Of a DNA stretch of 64,000 nt, positions 48,501 to 60,344 are shown piece after piece (position 1 is the first letter of the stretch; the number at the start of each line of letters is the position of its first letter). The DNA is from Taenia hydatigena (Eukaryota > Platyhelminthes > Cestoda > Cyclophyllidea > Taeniidae). The translations under genes were made by a program, and so were the position numbers. The notes under the pieces are model-generated. The model searched no databases. It was given only the letters and a program-made list of their open reading frames with translations, and had not been told where the DNA came from. The stretch covers positions 882,287-946,286 of the forward strand of contig JADWOT020000009.1 of NCBI GenBank assembly GCA_036345935.2, written 5' to 3'.

Positions 48501-50030
48501 CCTACCACCCGAGTTTGGTATTGCAGCTACGTGGCATGTATTCTTTCGCAGTCTGTAATACCTAGGGTCGCATCATTTTTGAGTGTCTCATATGGACTGA
48601 TGAAGGCCGTGATTCCTTAGCAGCAGCTGAACCAAAGGTATTTTCGAACAGTAAGAAGCGTCGGAGCGCTCGTGGTGGTTGATTTTTTCGTCTGATTCAG
48701 GTAATATCGAATGTCCCACTTTCCCATTCCTCAGTCTTCTGCGCATGGAGAAGAAAATCACCTCATTTGTCTTAGCATAGGGAGGCTTTTACACATTTTC
48801 GGTTTTACCTCCCCACTTGTCCACTGACCTTGGGTAACCTTAAATTTTTGCAAAAAGTGAGGGTTGTGTAGTCACCATTTTATTAGACAGAACTTTACAA
48901 ATGTGCAATGGTAAGTGTGCGCATTTTTCTGCTATCTACAATCTTTCAGATATAAGTTGTGCATTTTTTGCACACGGATTGCACTAAAAGTTACTATTCT
49001 TGGGGTTCTTTGTCCACCGCGGGATAATCTCTGCCTGGGCTCATTAAATCGCATGCAGTATCGAAATGTGGACGTTGAAATGGCATTGTAACACCTCGGC
49101 TTCCTTAGCCTCCAAGACTCTCCTCCCATTTGATGAGTGTAAGCATTGCGGTGGAGAGTTATTTTTCTTCGCCCCAATCTCAAAGCAGCGTTTCAGTAGG
49201 CCTACTCATTATGTTGCAAATGAAGTCTTCCTTATGGCATTTTTTATTGGTTTGACGTTTCTGAATGCGCATCGCGCGAATGCGTCACTTCTATAGAGCA
49301 TCGCAGGATGGATCTAACCTTTAGGTCTTCCCGTGTCATTTAGCGGCCTGATTCCACGACTCCTGGGAGAAGTAATCACGGTCTGGTTGACGGCTGGTAT
49401 GGCTTACGTAGTGAACAAGTACCTTCTACCTGAGAATACGGACCCATTTGTCAAGGAACAGACGCCCTACATTGCTGGTGTGAGTTATGGCATCCCTACT
49501 TTTTGCCCTGGTCTTGACTTTTTCTCCTCTTGCTTCCCTCTATTTTCCTCCTCGTTTACTGCAATCTGATTGATGCAGTATTGTTTTGGGTGCGGTACTC
49601 CAAGTATGTGGAACGATGAAATTACCACTCCTACTAACACCGATATGCGTAGAATGTCACTTTTAGCAGAAATCTGAATAAGTCCACCAACCATATTATA
49701 AAGCGCTTTTATGCACTTTTGGTAGATCTTGGTGTCTTCGTGCACGCATCGTCTGACAGTTACCTCTACCGTGATGGCCGTCAGCGGTTCTGGGTACGTA
49801 CGAATGGCTTATTTCTTCCTACTTTTTATTCCTTGAAATCGTTAATATTTCAATCCATTTCTAGCTTGTCCGTTGCGGTGCCGTTCAAGAACAGTTTGGA
49901 CTGCTACAACTACCTTTCGACAAGGGTAAGAAGCCTGTTCAAATTGGTTACTTTACTTCTTTTCCGTCGTCAGAATGCCTTCATGCGTGGGGCCTCACTC
50001 TTCTTCCGTTATGCATCGGGTCAATTGTGA
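45540..50030 (+). CDS. MTCH2: MTCH2-type mitochondrial carrier homolog (outer membrane)
   Basis: MTCH2 is an outer-membrane member of the SLC25 fold that acts as an insertase for tail-anchored proteins and a tBID receptor. Ten exons join in frame: 45540-45656, 45695-45779, 45814-45923, 46111-46185, 46737-46794, 46849-46960, 49344-49479, 49726-49793, 49865-49925 and 49974-50030, giving 292 residues (human 303). Landmarks in order are LGHEFEPPTLGRNLIG, GLFPIFTVGLPASIIGS, GLFGGLIPRLLGEVITVW, TVMAVSGSGL and the closing NAFMRGASLFFR, each aligning with the human protein. Intron 2 is only 34 bases. The C-terminal tail after SLFFR is shorter than in human. The gene follows MICU on the same strand with 599 bp between coding regions, which may allow co-transcription but proves nothing. 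Confidence 0.93.
45780..45813 (+). other. 34-bp micro-intron in MTCH2
   Basis: GTATGT donor and TTTTTAG acceptor bound 34 bases. Only this join keeps the MTCH2 frame (PNVFNYLGHLREDVGLF). An AG 18 bases after the donor would shift the protein into a frame that stops soon after. Confidence 0.8.
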
Positions 50031-50305
50031 AATTAGCGTTTTCCCTCGGCTCGTCAAAGTACTCATTACGTTAGTTTATAGCCGCCTCACATTATTGGGC
50101 TTCTTCGTTATGATGAAGCAATCTTTTTGGTCTCTGTCGCACCTGATAAATCGTCTGAATAAATATACTTTGTTTACAAAGAAAGCGTTGGTCGAACTCA
50201 AAAATGGACCATGTGAGAGGTTTGAAGTTCCCACCAATTTTGTGTATGGGTTGGACACGGTGAAGGAGAGTAGGACTAACTGAACGTGCCTTAGTGTGTC
50301 AGGCA

Positions 50306-50311
50306 AATAAA
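50306..50311 (+). promoter_or_regulatory. Poly(A) signal of the MTCH2 gene
   Basis: AATAAA lies about 275 bases after the MTCH2 stop codon, between the two convergent genes MTCH2 and ORC1. Confidence 0.5.
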
Positions 50312-50596
50312 TACAGTTGAAATGTCAACTGGCGACGTAATTTGTTTTAGGATTTGACTTTTCTGAGGTGATAATGATGGAATATGTGGGAGAGTAGACA
50401 GTCGCCTTCCATGGCGTGGGACATTATCCCATTTCTGTCGTCCCCATGGTTCTGTCTAAGAAGTCTATCAGAAACATAGAACATAGAATGTGGTCTTTGA
50501 GTAATTAGGAACGATCGTTTTCCGTGAAGAAGTTAAATGCTGTCCCAATAACTTGTATGTTATCTGAAACCGCTCCGCCGTCTTCAGTTAGGTAAA

Positions 50597-53500
50597 TCAA
50601 ATGGATTTGACCTCCATTTTTAACAAAATATGGGGGAGCAGTTTCAATTCTTGCGAATTGCGTTCAGGATCACGACTAATGATCTCATCGTCTACGTCAA
50701 TCTTATGGCTCATTTTCTCTATCAGCAGAGCACGATATGACACCAACCCCATTTCTGGTAGGAGCGATGCTTGTCCACATTGTGATGTTCACGATCCCCT
50801 CCTTTCAACGCCTTCTCCTTTGCTAAACGACTGACTACTGGGTGATAATGATTAGCGAGCAGGTACCGTTGATCCTCTCTGTGAAAGCACAAAATTCGTG
50901 AATTAATACGTAATTCTTAAGTAAAAAAAAGGTGTTTTCAACAGAACCAGCTTCGCCTAGCCATGCGATTCAGCTAAATTTCGGTAGCACCAAAAGGGGG
51001 GATCGCCCCTTCGTACGTACCTCCGATTGTATAGGGGCTTTGCATGACCGAGTAATGCCACCACCGTCATCGCCTGGAATACTTCATATTTTCAGAACAA
51101 ACACTTCACGCAGCTGGTCGATCAGTTACGAGGCTGACAGCTTGAGTTGATGATAGGGCTATACTTCCGGATGCCGTAGTTTTCATCTCCAGCACTGGAC
51201 GAGGTAGTTGGAACAAACTACGACCTGTGACGTATTTGTGCTGGAAAGGATTGCCACCGTGGAGGCAGTACGCACAGCTAGATATGCCCACTGAGAGAAT
51301 CAATAGCTGACGCACATGGCACAAACCAGTGCTTGCAAGAACGTGCGTGACAAACGGCGTAAAATCTAAGGAGACTAGTATCTGGAGTCAATTTAAACCT
51401 TTTTAGTAAAATAATGGTCTAACTGGTATGAACGCTTCACCGCCAGTCAGCCGCAAGCTCGATGACGACGACCGGAATTGTAGTCAACAGTCGGCGGGTG
51501 CGAGTCCAAATAGAGCGTGACCTATTAATAGATTGTGGCCTCATTTGGTCCTACAGCGAGCGACCGAAAGTTGAGGGAAAACTCGTGTCACATACACATG
51601 AGGCTAGTAGAGAACGCTTAAGTAGCCACACCATCAGCCAAGTCAGACGTACTAGGCTGTCATCGAATATCTTAGAAGCGACAGCAAGTAGCGCGATTTT
51701 ATTAAATAAAATTTAACAAAAATAGGCGAACGCCTTCCCACAGAAATGCATAAAAAACGTGAACCTTTTTCAAGAAGAAACCTTGAGAGCGAAGAGAACA
51801 TCTGACCTGGAACAATTCAGACGCAAAAGCATGTTTGCGTCTTTTCGAGACGGTTCCGCGGAAATCAATCTGTAGGCACTCAGGGAAGCACACATTGCAA
51901 ATATGTCTGTATCTGTTGGTTTAGGTACGCCTAGAAGGGAGGCAGACGTTTCTGAATGTCAAACACGAAAAATGGTGTAGAGAAAATACCGCAAAATAGA
52001 AGTACCAACCTTCTAGGTTGCAGAGAACGTGGAGCTGCTGCAAACATCGACTCAGTGGAACCTCTTCAGCACCTCGCGCTGCCACCTCAGCTACAATAGC
52101 TCGTAGCAGTAGTCGCTCATAGTGGGAAACGCTCCGCAGGGCAGTTAACCCCAACGAGGTAAACATCTCCCGCAGAGCTGCATTCACATGCTGTATGGTT
52201 GTAGTAGCTTTTTGGCCTCCCTCCAGTTGTGCCAACTCCGCCGCACGGCGACAAATATCCAGCGCCCGGCGTGCATCACCTGACACAGCGGCTACTTTGC
52301 GTGTTGCCAATTCAATTGCTTTCAACTACAAGAAGCGCTACTTTAATAACTTCAATGGGTTCAAATGGGAGCTCATGCGGCAGAATTTACACCACTTACA
52401 TCAAAAGAAGAGCTGAACTCCGATCCCAATCGAGCATTGACAATGGTAGCAAGTTGTTCATGCGAATAGGGCGAGAAAGCCAACCGATTGAAACCTAAAC
52501 GACTAGCCACACGATGATGCAAAACGCGTTCGGGTAGATCCATGGTGTTTGCTACAGCTAGCACGATCAATATACGTCTCCCACCTCGACCACGGCTGCC
52601 AGCGGCAACCGACGACCGACATGTCCAATCAAAGAGGGTATAGAGGACATCTTGTCGACGTGAGCACAGAAGGTCCAATTCGTCAAGGAGGAGGACGCAA
52701 GCTGGAGAAGTGGAATCACCTCGTCGCCGCGGTGCTGAACAGAACTCATCTTCGAGCAGCGACATTGCCTTGTAGGCTGACACCTTTTCGCCCTTCAATG
52801 CCTGCAAGTGGGAAATAGGAAGCTTGTCTCTCAGTAGCTAGAAACCATCCAAATCTATGGCATTTTGTAATCGCGAAATTGCTGCTTAACAGGGAAGTGC
52901 CTGCAAACAGTCATGCAATCTTCTGATAGACTATGATATACCCCAAGAACGTGATCCCTACACTCATGACGCCGCTAACAATGTGATTCTAAAACAAGGA
53001 AAGCCCCGCCCTGCAGCCACTGGGTACCATGTAGAAATATCTCAGAAGCAAGACTTTCAAAACGGCGTCAAATTTTAACAATCACTCCCAGCTAAAGTGC
53101 AGCATAAAGCAGCAGATCTAAATGACTCAAAACTGTCCGCTTACAACATTGCTGATGAAAGCAATAATTTTTGGTCGTGGTCAATGGTCTCGATATCCTA
53201 CATCTTCTCCCGTTGTGCTTATGAGAATGGTTTATCAAAGGCAATTGTGATGCGAAATGTATTCGCTGTAGAGTCACTAGCTTCTGTATCAATTCCCCCT
53301 TCCATAGTTTGCGAAGAGGAAGAAAAAGAAACATTCTAGTGCTACAGTCGACTATTGAAACAGATGAGAAATCACATAGACACGCATCCCGATTTGAACC
53401 CCAGGAATGCTAGTGCTTAAGACGCTAGCTTACTCACGCAACCCAATGATGCCATAATCGACATCGGGCAACTAACCTCATGAATTTGAGGGTAGATTTG

Positions 53501-56311
53501 ATGTGGCTGGGACACTTGCATCCCATTGACGGCAACAAATTTAAAGGGTGGAATAACACCACTGCCATCCTCATCCACACAACCAGTCATGCTTTTCACC
53601 ACAGCCGTAACAGTTGCCGTCTTTCCTGTTCCCGGAACGCCCGAGATGTACATGCACCTGTATAAAATGGCAACAGGGGAATTTCAAGGCTGCAAAATAC
53701 ACCAGCTAATGAGCGGCCAGCATTTACAAAGGATAATTGTAGCGTCCATTCTCTAGATAGTGTCTACTTCACTCTCCTATCAACCACAACAATCGTTAAA
53801 ACCATTCATTTATCCATCCAGCTATGCCCTATTTTACCAGTCTAACCAAACACTCGTTCGACCACTCAATGCTGCAGTCCATCAGTCAACCAACCATACA
53901 TTCCCTATTTGGCTTTACAAAACTAGGGGTGGATAATAAGAACGCCAAAATACCTAATGGAATTTCTAGGACAATAAGCCAATCCCAGCTCTCCACCCAC
54001 GAATAAACCAAAGGACCGTCAATAAGACTAAAAATATCACCTAATGACAATTAAGTTCCTAAATTCGATTGGCTCAGATGTGATCAAAAGCTAAGTTCAA
54101 ATTGGTCGGTTAAACGCAAAAGCAGACAAAAAAAAACAAGTAATACGATGACAGGTTATCTCCAATCACCATCTCTCCAAAACAGTACCTATCTTCTTTG
54201 GCTTGTGAATCCGATTGGTTTAGAAAACCAGACAAAATATCAAATAAAAATTACCCTCCAGTGCCATTTTGAAGATGCTCAAAGAGGAATTCAAAGATTG
54301 CATCAAATTCTCTTTCACGACAGGGCAGAGAGTCGTTAGAAAGATGTGAAGCGTGCAACCTACAAGCCATTATAAAAACTGGAAACTTGACACATAAAAG
54401 TGTGGCAAAAAAGGGATAAGTGAATCGAGCACGTTACTTAAAATTTAACGTCTCACGATCGATAATAGCGGAGGTAGTACGACGAGGAAAGAAGGCTTGG
54501 CCACCGGCAGAAGTCTGTGAATTGCAAAAGAAAGTGGAGAATAATAAGGGAATTAGATTTTGAGACGACAGAAATCGACTAAATCACTCACTTGTGATGG
54601 CCTTCTGGTTCTCCTACGTCGTGGCCTCGTTTGACGCAACCACTTATCATCGGAAGTTCCTGTAGAAGTGGTGGAATTTGTAGAGGACTCGTCAAAAGAG
54701 ATCTCCGAAATAAATTCTTCGGAAGATGAGTCATTCTCAGAGGGGAAGGATACATCAGGAGAATGCAATGACGAACTTTTCCGACGTGACAACGAAGGTG
54801 TTGTTGAAAGCACTGAAGGGATTCGTTAAGGGCTAGTTATACAAAGAATTTTCCCGGCTTTAAGACCTGGAATAGTGAATGTGCGCAGTGACAAATGGAA
54901 GCATTTTGTAATCTTCACTGATCAAGTGAATGAAAGTAAAGAAAATCGCATATCACGTACTCACCCTTCTCTGTACTTCGGGAGGTTACAGAAGGCGAAA
55001 GTGGAGTCCGCTTCGCCTTTGGACTAGTGGAGAGTTTTTTGAAGCATTCCAAGATTTTCACCATAGCCTCATCCTTGCACGTCCTCCGCGGAGTGCGTGG
55101 AGTCCTAGGTGCAAAGGCGGCAGCGGAATCTATCGTATTTCTAACCCTCAGTGGAGCCTGTCTCGCCTCCTTTGCTGGTTCCTCTGTGAGAATAGATAGA
55201 AGACTTCACGAAGACTTGGATCTTATTTATTGAGCCACAACTGTCAAACTGAGCGCAGTTCTTCCAAATCAACAAATTTCGGACTCGATTTCAAATCCAC
55301 ACACTCGCTACTATATTAGTTTACATACCACCCCAGATTTTCCACCTGATCCCAACGACACAAATGAGACGTGTTGTTTACCAATCCACGATAGACGGTC
55401 CTAACAAATCTTACCGGAAGTAGGTTCATTATGGCTTAATCGGATTAGAAGCGCGTTTTTGCTCTTAAGAAAGATTTTTGAAAACCAGTCCTCTTCATTG
55501 GACCAATTAGGCCACAAGGGAATTTCCTAGACTAAGCAAACAAAATCGAAATCCGATTTAATTGGGTAAAACGGACAATAGCATTCTAAGCTTCTCCTTT
55601 TAGAAAATAAAGCTCACCTAGCTGTCCAGAACCATCGGATTTGACGGGCACATGTTTGACAGTTACTCGTGCTTTAAACGAACGCCGAGCTGGAATGAAG
55701 GAAACAGATCGATCTTTGATGACAAAAAATGTCAAGCTCTGCGAATTTTGTCAAGGCGAATAAAGATCTATCAGCAGTCGAGGCTTCGCAAAGGTAATGC
55801 ACTATTTGATTAAACGGCAAAAATAATGAGGGAGAGCAAAGTGTATTCAGGTCAAAAGGCATGGTCGGCACCTAAAACACTATCATCAGTATTTGCAGTG
55901 CATAAACATAATCCTTTCAAAAGAATTGTCAAAAAAAAACAGTTTAAGTAGCCATCATAATAACGATATGTCAATCATACCTGTCTTGTTTGAAATGGCA
56001 ATAAATTCATGAAAATATCGGCTGTTTCCAAAGACAAAATGGACAAACATACTCGGTGCCTTCGGTACCTTAAAACGTTGTGTCACCTCTGCTCGGCGGG
56101 GTTTAATTTTTCTGGGGGCAGAATTTTCGTCCTGTTCATCGATTTTAACGTCAGATTCGATGGGTTCACATCCACTTCCAGACACTAGAACATCCGGAGT
56201 GCAAAAGAACATTTCCCTTACATCGCGTGACCATCTGTAAGCAGCTTCAAGCGAGGAGCTAGTATTATCCAATAAGAATTGAATATCGAGTGGTGGCAAA
56301 ATCATCATCAA
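50597..56311 (-). CDS. ORC1: Origin recognition complex subunit 1, ORC1 (no BAH domain seen)
   Basis: ORC1 is the ATP-hydrolysing AAA+ subunit of the complex that marks replication origins. Ten exons join in frame: 56311-55981, 55689-55618, 55183-54965, 54812-54592, 54514-54438, 54359-54255, 53657-53477, 52801-52400, 52325-52010 and 50754-50597, about 693 residues (human 861). SLPCREREFDAIFEFL precedes the Walker A motif GVPGTGKT; the Walker B motif is LLLDELDLL, sensor 1 lies in AVANTMDLPERV, and the sensor 2 region is SGDARRALDICRRA. The linker has PRTPRTPRR and Arg-rich basic patches and a Ser/Asp/Glu-rich stretch. The first exon starts at an ATG after an in-frame TGA and contains no BAH domain. 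The winged-helix end is the weakest part: the last exon is assigned by phase and a loose match only, and a small exon may be missing before it. Confidence 0.92.
53385..53455 (-). repeat. tRNA-like remnant in an ORC1 intron
   Basis: On the minus strand a GGGTTCAAATC B-box follows a region with a GCTAG..CTAGC stem around a TAA-centred loop. The T-stem does not pair properly, so this is a tRNA pseudogene or tRNA-derived SINE fragment, not a functional tRNA. Confidence 0.35.
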
Positions 56312-56716
56312 TAACCGTCATGATGTTGTTCGAATCCACTATATCGTAATATTTCTTTTATTAAAAATCATTTCAATTAATCCGTTTTTTGATTTGTGTT
56401 AAATCTGTTAGACGCGTTAATCGTTATGATTCTATTTACAGAGCCTGGATTGTTTCGCGGGTCAAGCTGCAAATTTAGTGTTGGTGGTGAAAGTGTGAAG
56501 TCAGCCAATCCGTGCCCTGAAAATGTATGGGGTCCCGTGGTTGGAATCAGTAGATATGCTGTTCTTAATTCATTTTACTTAGTAGTTTATGCGGAGAAGT
56601 AATGCAACAAACTAAGGGTTACTTGACTATGCTTTATCACTGTATCGTTAATGCCTCTCTTTGGCTCCATCAGTTTTTGACCCATATTTCGATGTTTTCT
56701 TGCTCCGTTTTCCTAG
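56312..56716. promoter_or_regulatory. Head-to-head promoter region between ORC1 and the SLC37 gene
   Basis: About 400 bases separate the ORC1 start codon (-) from the first clearly coding SLC37 base (+). Both promoters, the ORC1 5' UTR and the missing first SLC37 exon must lie in or near this space. No TATA box or other named element is recognised. Confidence 0.4.
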
Positions 56717-58088
56717 GGTGTCCAATTGGCGTGTCCGGGGTGATCAACTCATGGTTTTCGCCTGCACATTCCTCGCCTACGCCCTCATGCATGCTACCCG
56801 CAAGACCCTGAGCTCTGTCAAACCCCTGATGATAGCAAATCTTGTTGGCCGCATGAATAACACCAACATTACCCTCCACCCAGAAAAACTTTGGTACAAT
56901 GCACACGCTTTGTTTTCAACCGCTGATGACGCCACCATTTTCATGGGCACTCTTGACTTTCTCTTCCTCCTTTCCTACGCCCTCGGTCTCTATGTGACCG
57001 GTTGGCTCGGCGACCTTTTCGATCCGCGAAATGTTCTTACCAGTGGGATGTTTGGCGGTGCTGTCACAACCTTTCTATTTGGGGTTCCACCACAATGGGG
57101 CCATTTTTACAATCGATATTGGTACGGAATTCTCTGGTTTGCCAACGGCTTCCTTCAGGCTCCCGGGTGGCCGGCTGGTGTTTCTCTAGTTGCTCACTCC
57201 TTTCCGTCTGCTCGCGGTCTAGTTCTTGGCCTTTGGTCCACTTCAGCTGGGGTCGGCAACATAATCGGTGCTCTTCTCTCTTCCGCTGTAATCAATTATG
57301 GTTATGAGTTCGTCTTCCTCACCACCTCATGCCTTCTCGCCGGCACAGTTTTCCTCGTGTTTGCTGGGGTCCCTACTGGAATCGTCAAAACACCTAAGCC
57401 TGAACACTCTACCGAAAGCAACAACCATATTCCTTTATGTAGTGTAATTTGCCTCCCTGAGCTAATATGCTATGCGTTGGCTTATGCCGGTCTCAAACTC
57501 GTGAACTACTCATTCTTCTTCTGGCTACCATTCTATCTTCACAACAAATTCAACTGGGATGCTGGGGCTGCATCCGCTCTTTCAGCGTTCTACGATCTCG
57601 GTGGACTGTTCGGTGGAATTGTCGGCGGTGGAATTTCAGATCTATCCTGTGTGTCACGGAACTGGGTCAATATAGTATTTCTGATGCTCTGTGTGCCCTG
57701 TCTCCTCGTCTATCGCAGCACACCGGGCAGTCCTTGGGCCTTGAATGGCTTTGTAATGGGACTGACAGGCTTCATGATTGCCGGCCCGGCGAATTTGTTA
57801 TCGGCTGTGGTAGGGACAGATTTAGCAGCTTTACCACATCTTCAAGGAAGGCGAGTGTTATCAACGATGACTGGATTCATTGACGGGACCGGCAGCTTGG
57901 GAGCTGCAATGGGTCAAATTTTGGTACCGGTTTTGCAATCCAAGTTGGGTTGGGATTGGGTCTTTCATCTCTTCCTTATATGTTGTATTTTGGCTCTTCT
58001 ACTCGTTATCATTCCGTTATGTATTAACTTTATTTCAAGCCGAAACAGTATCGTGGAGGAAATTGAGCCTATTATTAGAGAGGAGTGA
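56717..58088 (+). CDS. SLC37: SLC37-family sugar-phosphate exchanger (SLC37A3-like)
   Basis: SLC37 proteins are major-facilitator transporters of ER or lysosomal membranes; A1 and A2 exchange glucose-6-phosphate for phosphate. One large exon encodes about 456 residues with some 12 hydrophobic segments. Family landmarks are ALMHATRKTLSSVKP after helix 1, GTLDFLFLLSYALGLYVTGW, WFANGFLQAPGWP, GLWSTSAGVGNIIGA, LKLVNYSFFFWLPFYL, FIDGTGSLGAAMGQ and a WDWVF end; these fit SLC37A3 and A2 best. An acceptor (TTTTCCTAG) precedes 56717 in phase 2, implying a short 5' exon I could not find; the alternative is initiation at the ATG at 56751, right at helix 1. Upstream the frame is closed by TAA at 56649. 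Unlike its neighbours the body has no introns. The substrate is not readable from the sequence. Confidence 0.9.
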
Positions 58089-58161
58089 CACGACCGAACG
58101 ACTTTTGTCGATCAAATTGTGGTGTTTTTTTTACCAGTGATGATTTTAAAGATTCATACTA

Positions 58162-58167
58162 AATAAA
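58162..58167 (+). promoter_or_regulatory. Poly(A) signal of the SLC37 gene
   Basis: AATAAA lies about 75 bases after the stop codon, a typical distance for a short 3' UTR. Confidence 0.6.
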
Positions 58168-59668
58168 AGAGATGCTTTCATTGTTGAGAAAATGACTTTT
58201 TGGAATCGTAGGAGGATAATTTTTGCCTCTATTGGGTGAGAATGCTCTCTGGTTTTCTGGGCTATTATGTTGAAGACATTCGTGGTAGCCTTTGTCGTGC
58301 AGTGTCTTGAAGAGTTACTTGGGGGCTGTAGTGTTGAAAATGATAAGTCAAAGGTGTTCGACGAAGTATGCATTTGGAAGTGGATTGGGAAAGCTAGAAC
58401 CAAACGTCATGGAAACTCAGATGCAGACTTATCAAAGTCTCACCCACCTTCGGCAGTCTGTTTAACCTCTTTTTGTTTTAGATGAGAATAAGTGACAGCT
58501 GAAGCGATGTCAGGCCTGAATGATTTGGCAAAGCCAGTTATGGAAATGTCTTACATGAACTGTACGAAGGCACTTTTGACATGAACAAAACGATACATCT
58601 GCATCTCGGTCTCGAAAGGTCCCCTGACTTCATAAGGCTCGTCTAGACCATCATGGTGTTGCTTCAGCAACCAGTGTGCCCTTAGAACATTGATTCTAAC
58701 CAGAACACTAACCGGCCAGGTAGTCTCCGAATCGCCAAGCACAGAGCAGCTAAACTACACCATTGTGATCAAACAAAGCATCATGTCATCGGTATGTTTG
58801 ACCACTGCTTTTGCATCGGAGTCCAACCCGTTAAGTAATTTCTCGATAAACATTGTGGCAGTGACGCTTTGCTTCTGTTTGAAGGGCTTCAGCACATTCC
58901 TCCTCGCCCGTATTTCCTGATGGTAATTCTCCAAGTGATTGTCATCTTCTCACCCTCAACAACCACCTGATCAAATGCCAAATAGAAAAGCCACTTTGGA
59001 TATAGAAGTGGGGCAAAATCGGTGGTGACTAGGGCAGAATTCTGCTTTTATAGACAAAACGTTTTGTTGAGTCGGATTTGAGAAGAGGCTTTCTCTCTCT
59101 CTGGCGGATAAAAATGCCCTAGTTTACTTGGTTGTCTCACGTCTTCATCTTCTTACGCTCTGTATCGGCTTTTCGGTGGCACCGATGGTAGGTCAAAATA
59201 GACCAATTTTGGACTCAAAATGGTTGCCCCGTTGTTATTTGCTGGATCTAGGTGGACCTGTCGACACAGCAGCATGATTGTTCAAGGCCCTACTTGCACT
59301 ATCTTGTCTACTTATGTTATTTACGCCAACAAGATTACTTCGTGCATCGGTATTATGGTCAATCGACCGACTTGAAAAAGCAATAATACAACGCGTTTTG
59401 TTCATAGGAGACAATTTTTGGAAGAGATGGAGCTTCCCATCCTCTTTTGGGATAAAGCAGCGCCTTAACTGAGCTACTCCTAGTCACCATCATAAGGCCC
59501 CAGAACCATTTAGCAAGAACAAGAAGGCTGCTTGCGAAGCCTTTATCTTTGCTTTATAAAATTGAGAGATCTTGAAGCACCTCCTTCTTCATCTCTCCTT
59601 TTTATCCCTATAGTCTTCTTTCCCTACTCTACACCCCTTTGCCACTTGGCTTCATCTCATTCCACGCA
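58168..59668. other. No supported gene
   Basis: Between the convergent SLC37 and coiled-coil genes I see no gene. Frames up to 85 codons are unremarkable. It likely holds the 3' UTR of the minus-strand gene. Confidence 0.5.
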
Positions 59669-60256
59669 TCAAATTGAGTCAAATGTGCAAGGCAATCCAA
59701 GTGCCTTAAACTTGTTAGCATACGTCTCGTGAATATCATCACTGACTGGATTAAGGTTTTCCAAATCTGTTAAAATTAATTCCTGAAGTCGTTCAAACAC
59801 TCGCTCAATACAGTTGAAGTAGGTTATATGAATAGCTTGGAGGCTGATTTCAAAAAGTCGACGACTTTCCCCCATGGACGCCTCTAAGCTGTCCACTTTT
59901 TCAGTCAGTCGGCAGATCGTTTCATTGGATTCTAACAGCATGCGTTCAGAATTTTGTAACTGAGTTTGCAGACTGAAGAGTGTAGCTCTAGCCTCAGCTT
60001 GAAACGACTTTAGCGACGTTAAAATAGCAAATATGACCTGTTCCAAGTCATCCACTATCATCTGTGATTGTTGCTTCAATTGCAGCTTGTTTTGTTGCAT
60101 CTTTCTCACTGCTAAATCGGACTTTTTATTAACCTCTTCCGAACGACATGCTCGAAAAGTGAGCAGACGTGCTACGAGTTGAAGCTTCTCAATTTGCAAC
60201 AGCAGCTGTTCCTCATTCTGTGGAGTGGAATTTTTCTCTGAGGCCTTTTTTGACAT
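59669..60256 (-). CDS. Coiled-coil protein, possibly DRC12/CCDC153-like
   Basis: A single-exon frame of 195 codons starts at ATG (MSKKASEKN). Most of residues 15-165 show heptad spacing of Leu, Ile and Val with many Gln, Lys and Glu, so a long coiled coil is expected. The N-terminal Lys-rich start, the LQIEKLQLVARLL segment and the end YFNCIERVFERLQELIL then FKALGLP resemble in layout the axonemal nexin-dynein regulatory complex subunit DRC12 (CCDC153, about 200 aa), whose end has a similar FGL motif. That assignment is tentative, since coiled coils match many proteins by chance. A ciliary role would suit flatworm flame cells and sperm. The start lies 88 bp from the ATG of the divergent small gene. 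Confidence 0.65.
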   Translation of the reverse strand: MSKKASEKNSTPQNEEQLLLQIEKLQLVARLLTFRACRSEEVNKKSDLAVRKMQQNKLQLKQQSQMIVDDLEQVIFAILTSLKSFQAEARATLFSLQTQLQNSERMLLESNETICRLTEKVDSLEASMGESRRLFEISLQAIHITYFNCIERVFERLQELILTDLENLNPVSDDIHETYANKFKALGLPCTFDSI

Positions 60257-60344
60257 GATTTTTCAATTTTCGGCTTTTTATTCGTCGTTCTCTACCCCCT
60301 CGTCGGTGGTCCCAACAGCGACTGTGTTGAACTGACTTCTCAAA
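60257..60344. promoter_or_regulatory. 88-bp divergent promoter region
   Basis: Only 88 bases separate two start codons facing away from each other, so both 5' UTRs and at least part of a shared promoter must fit here or overlap the coding regions. A CGTCGTTC..CGTCGG motif is present; no TATA box is seen. Confidence 0.4.
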
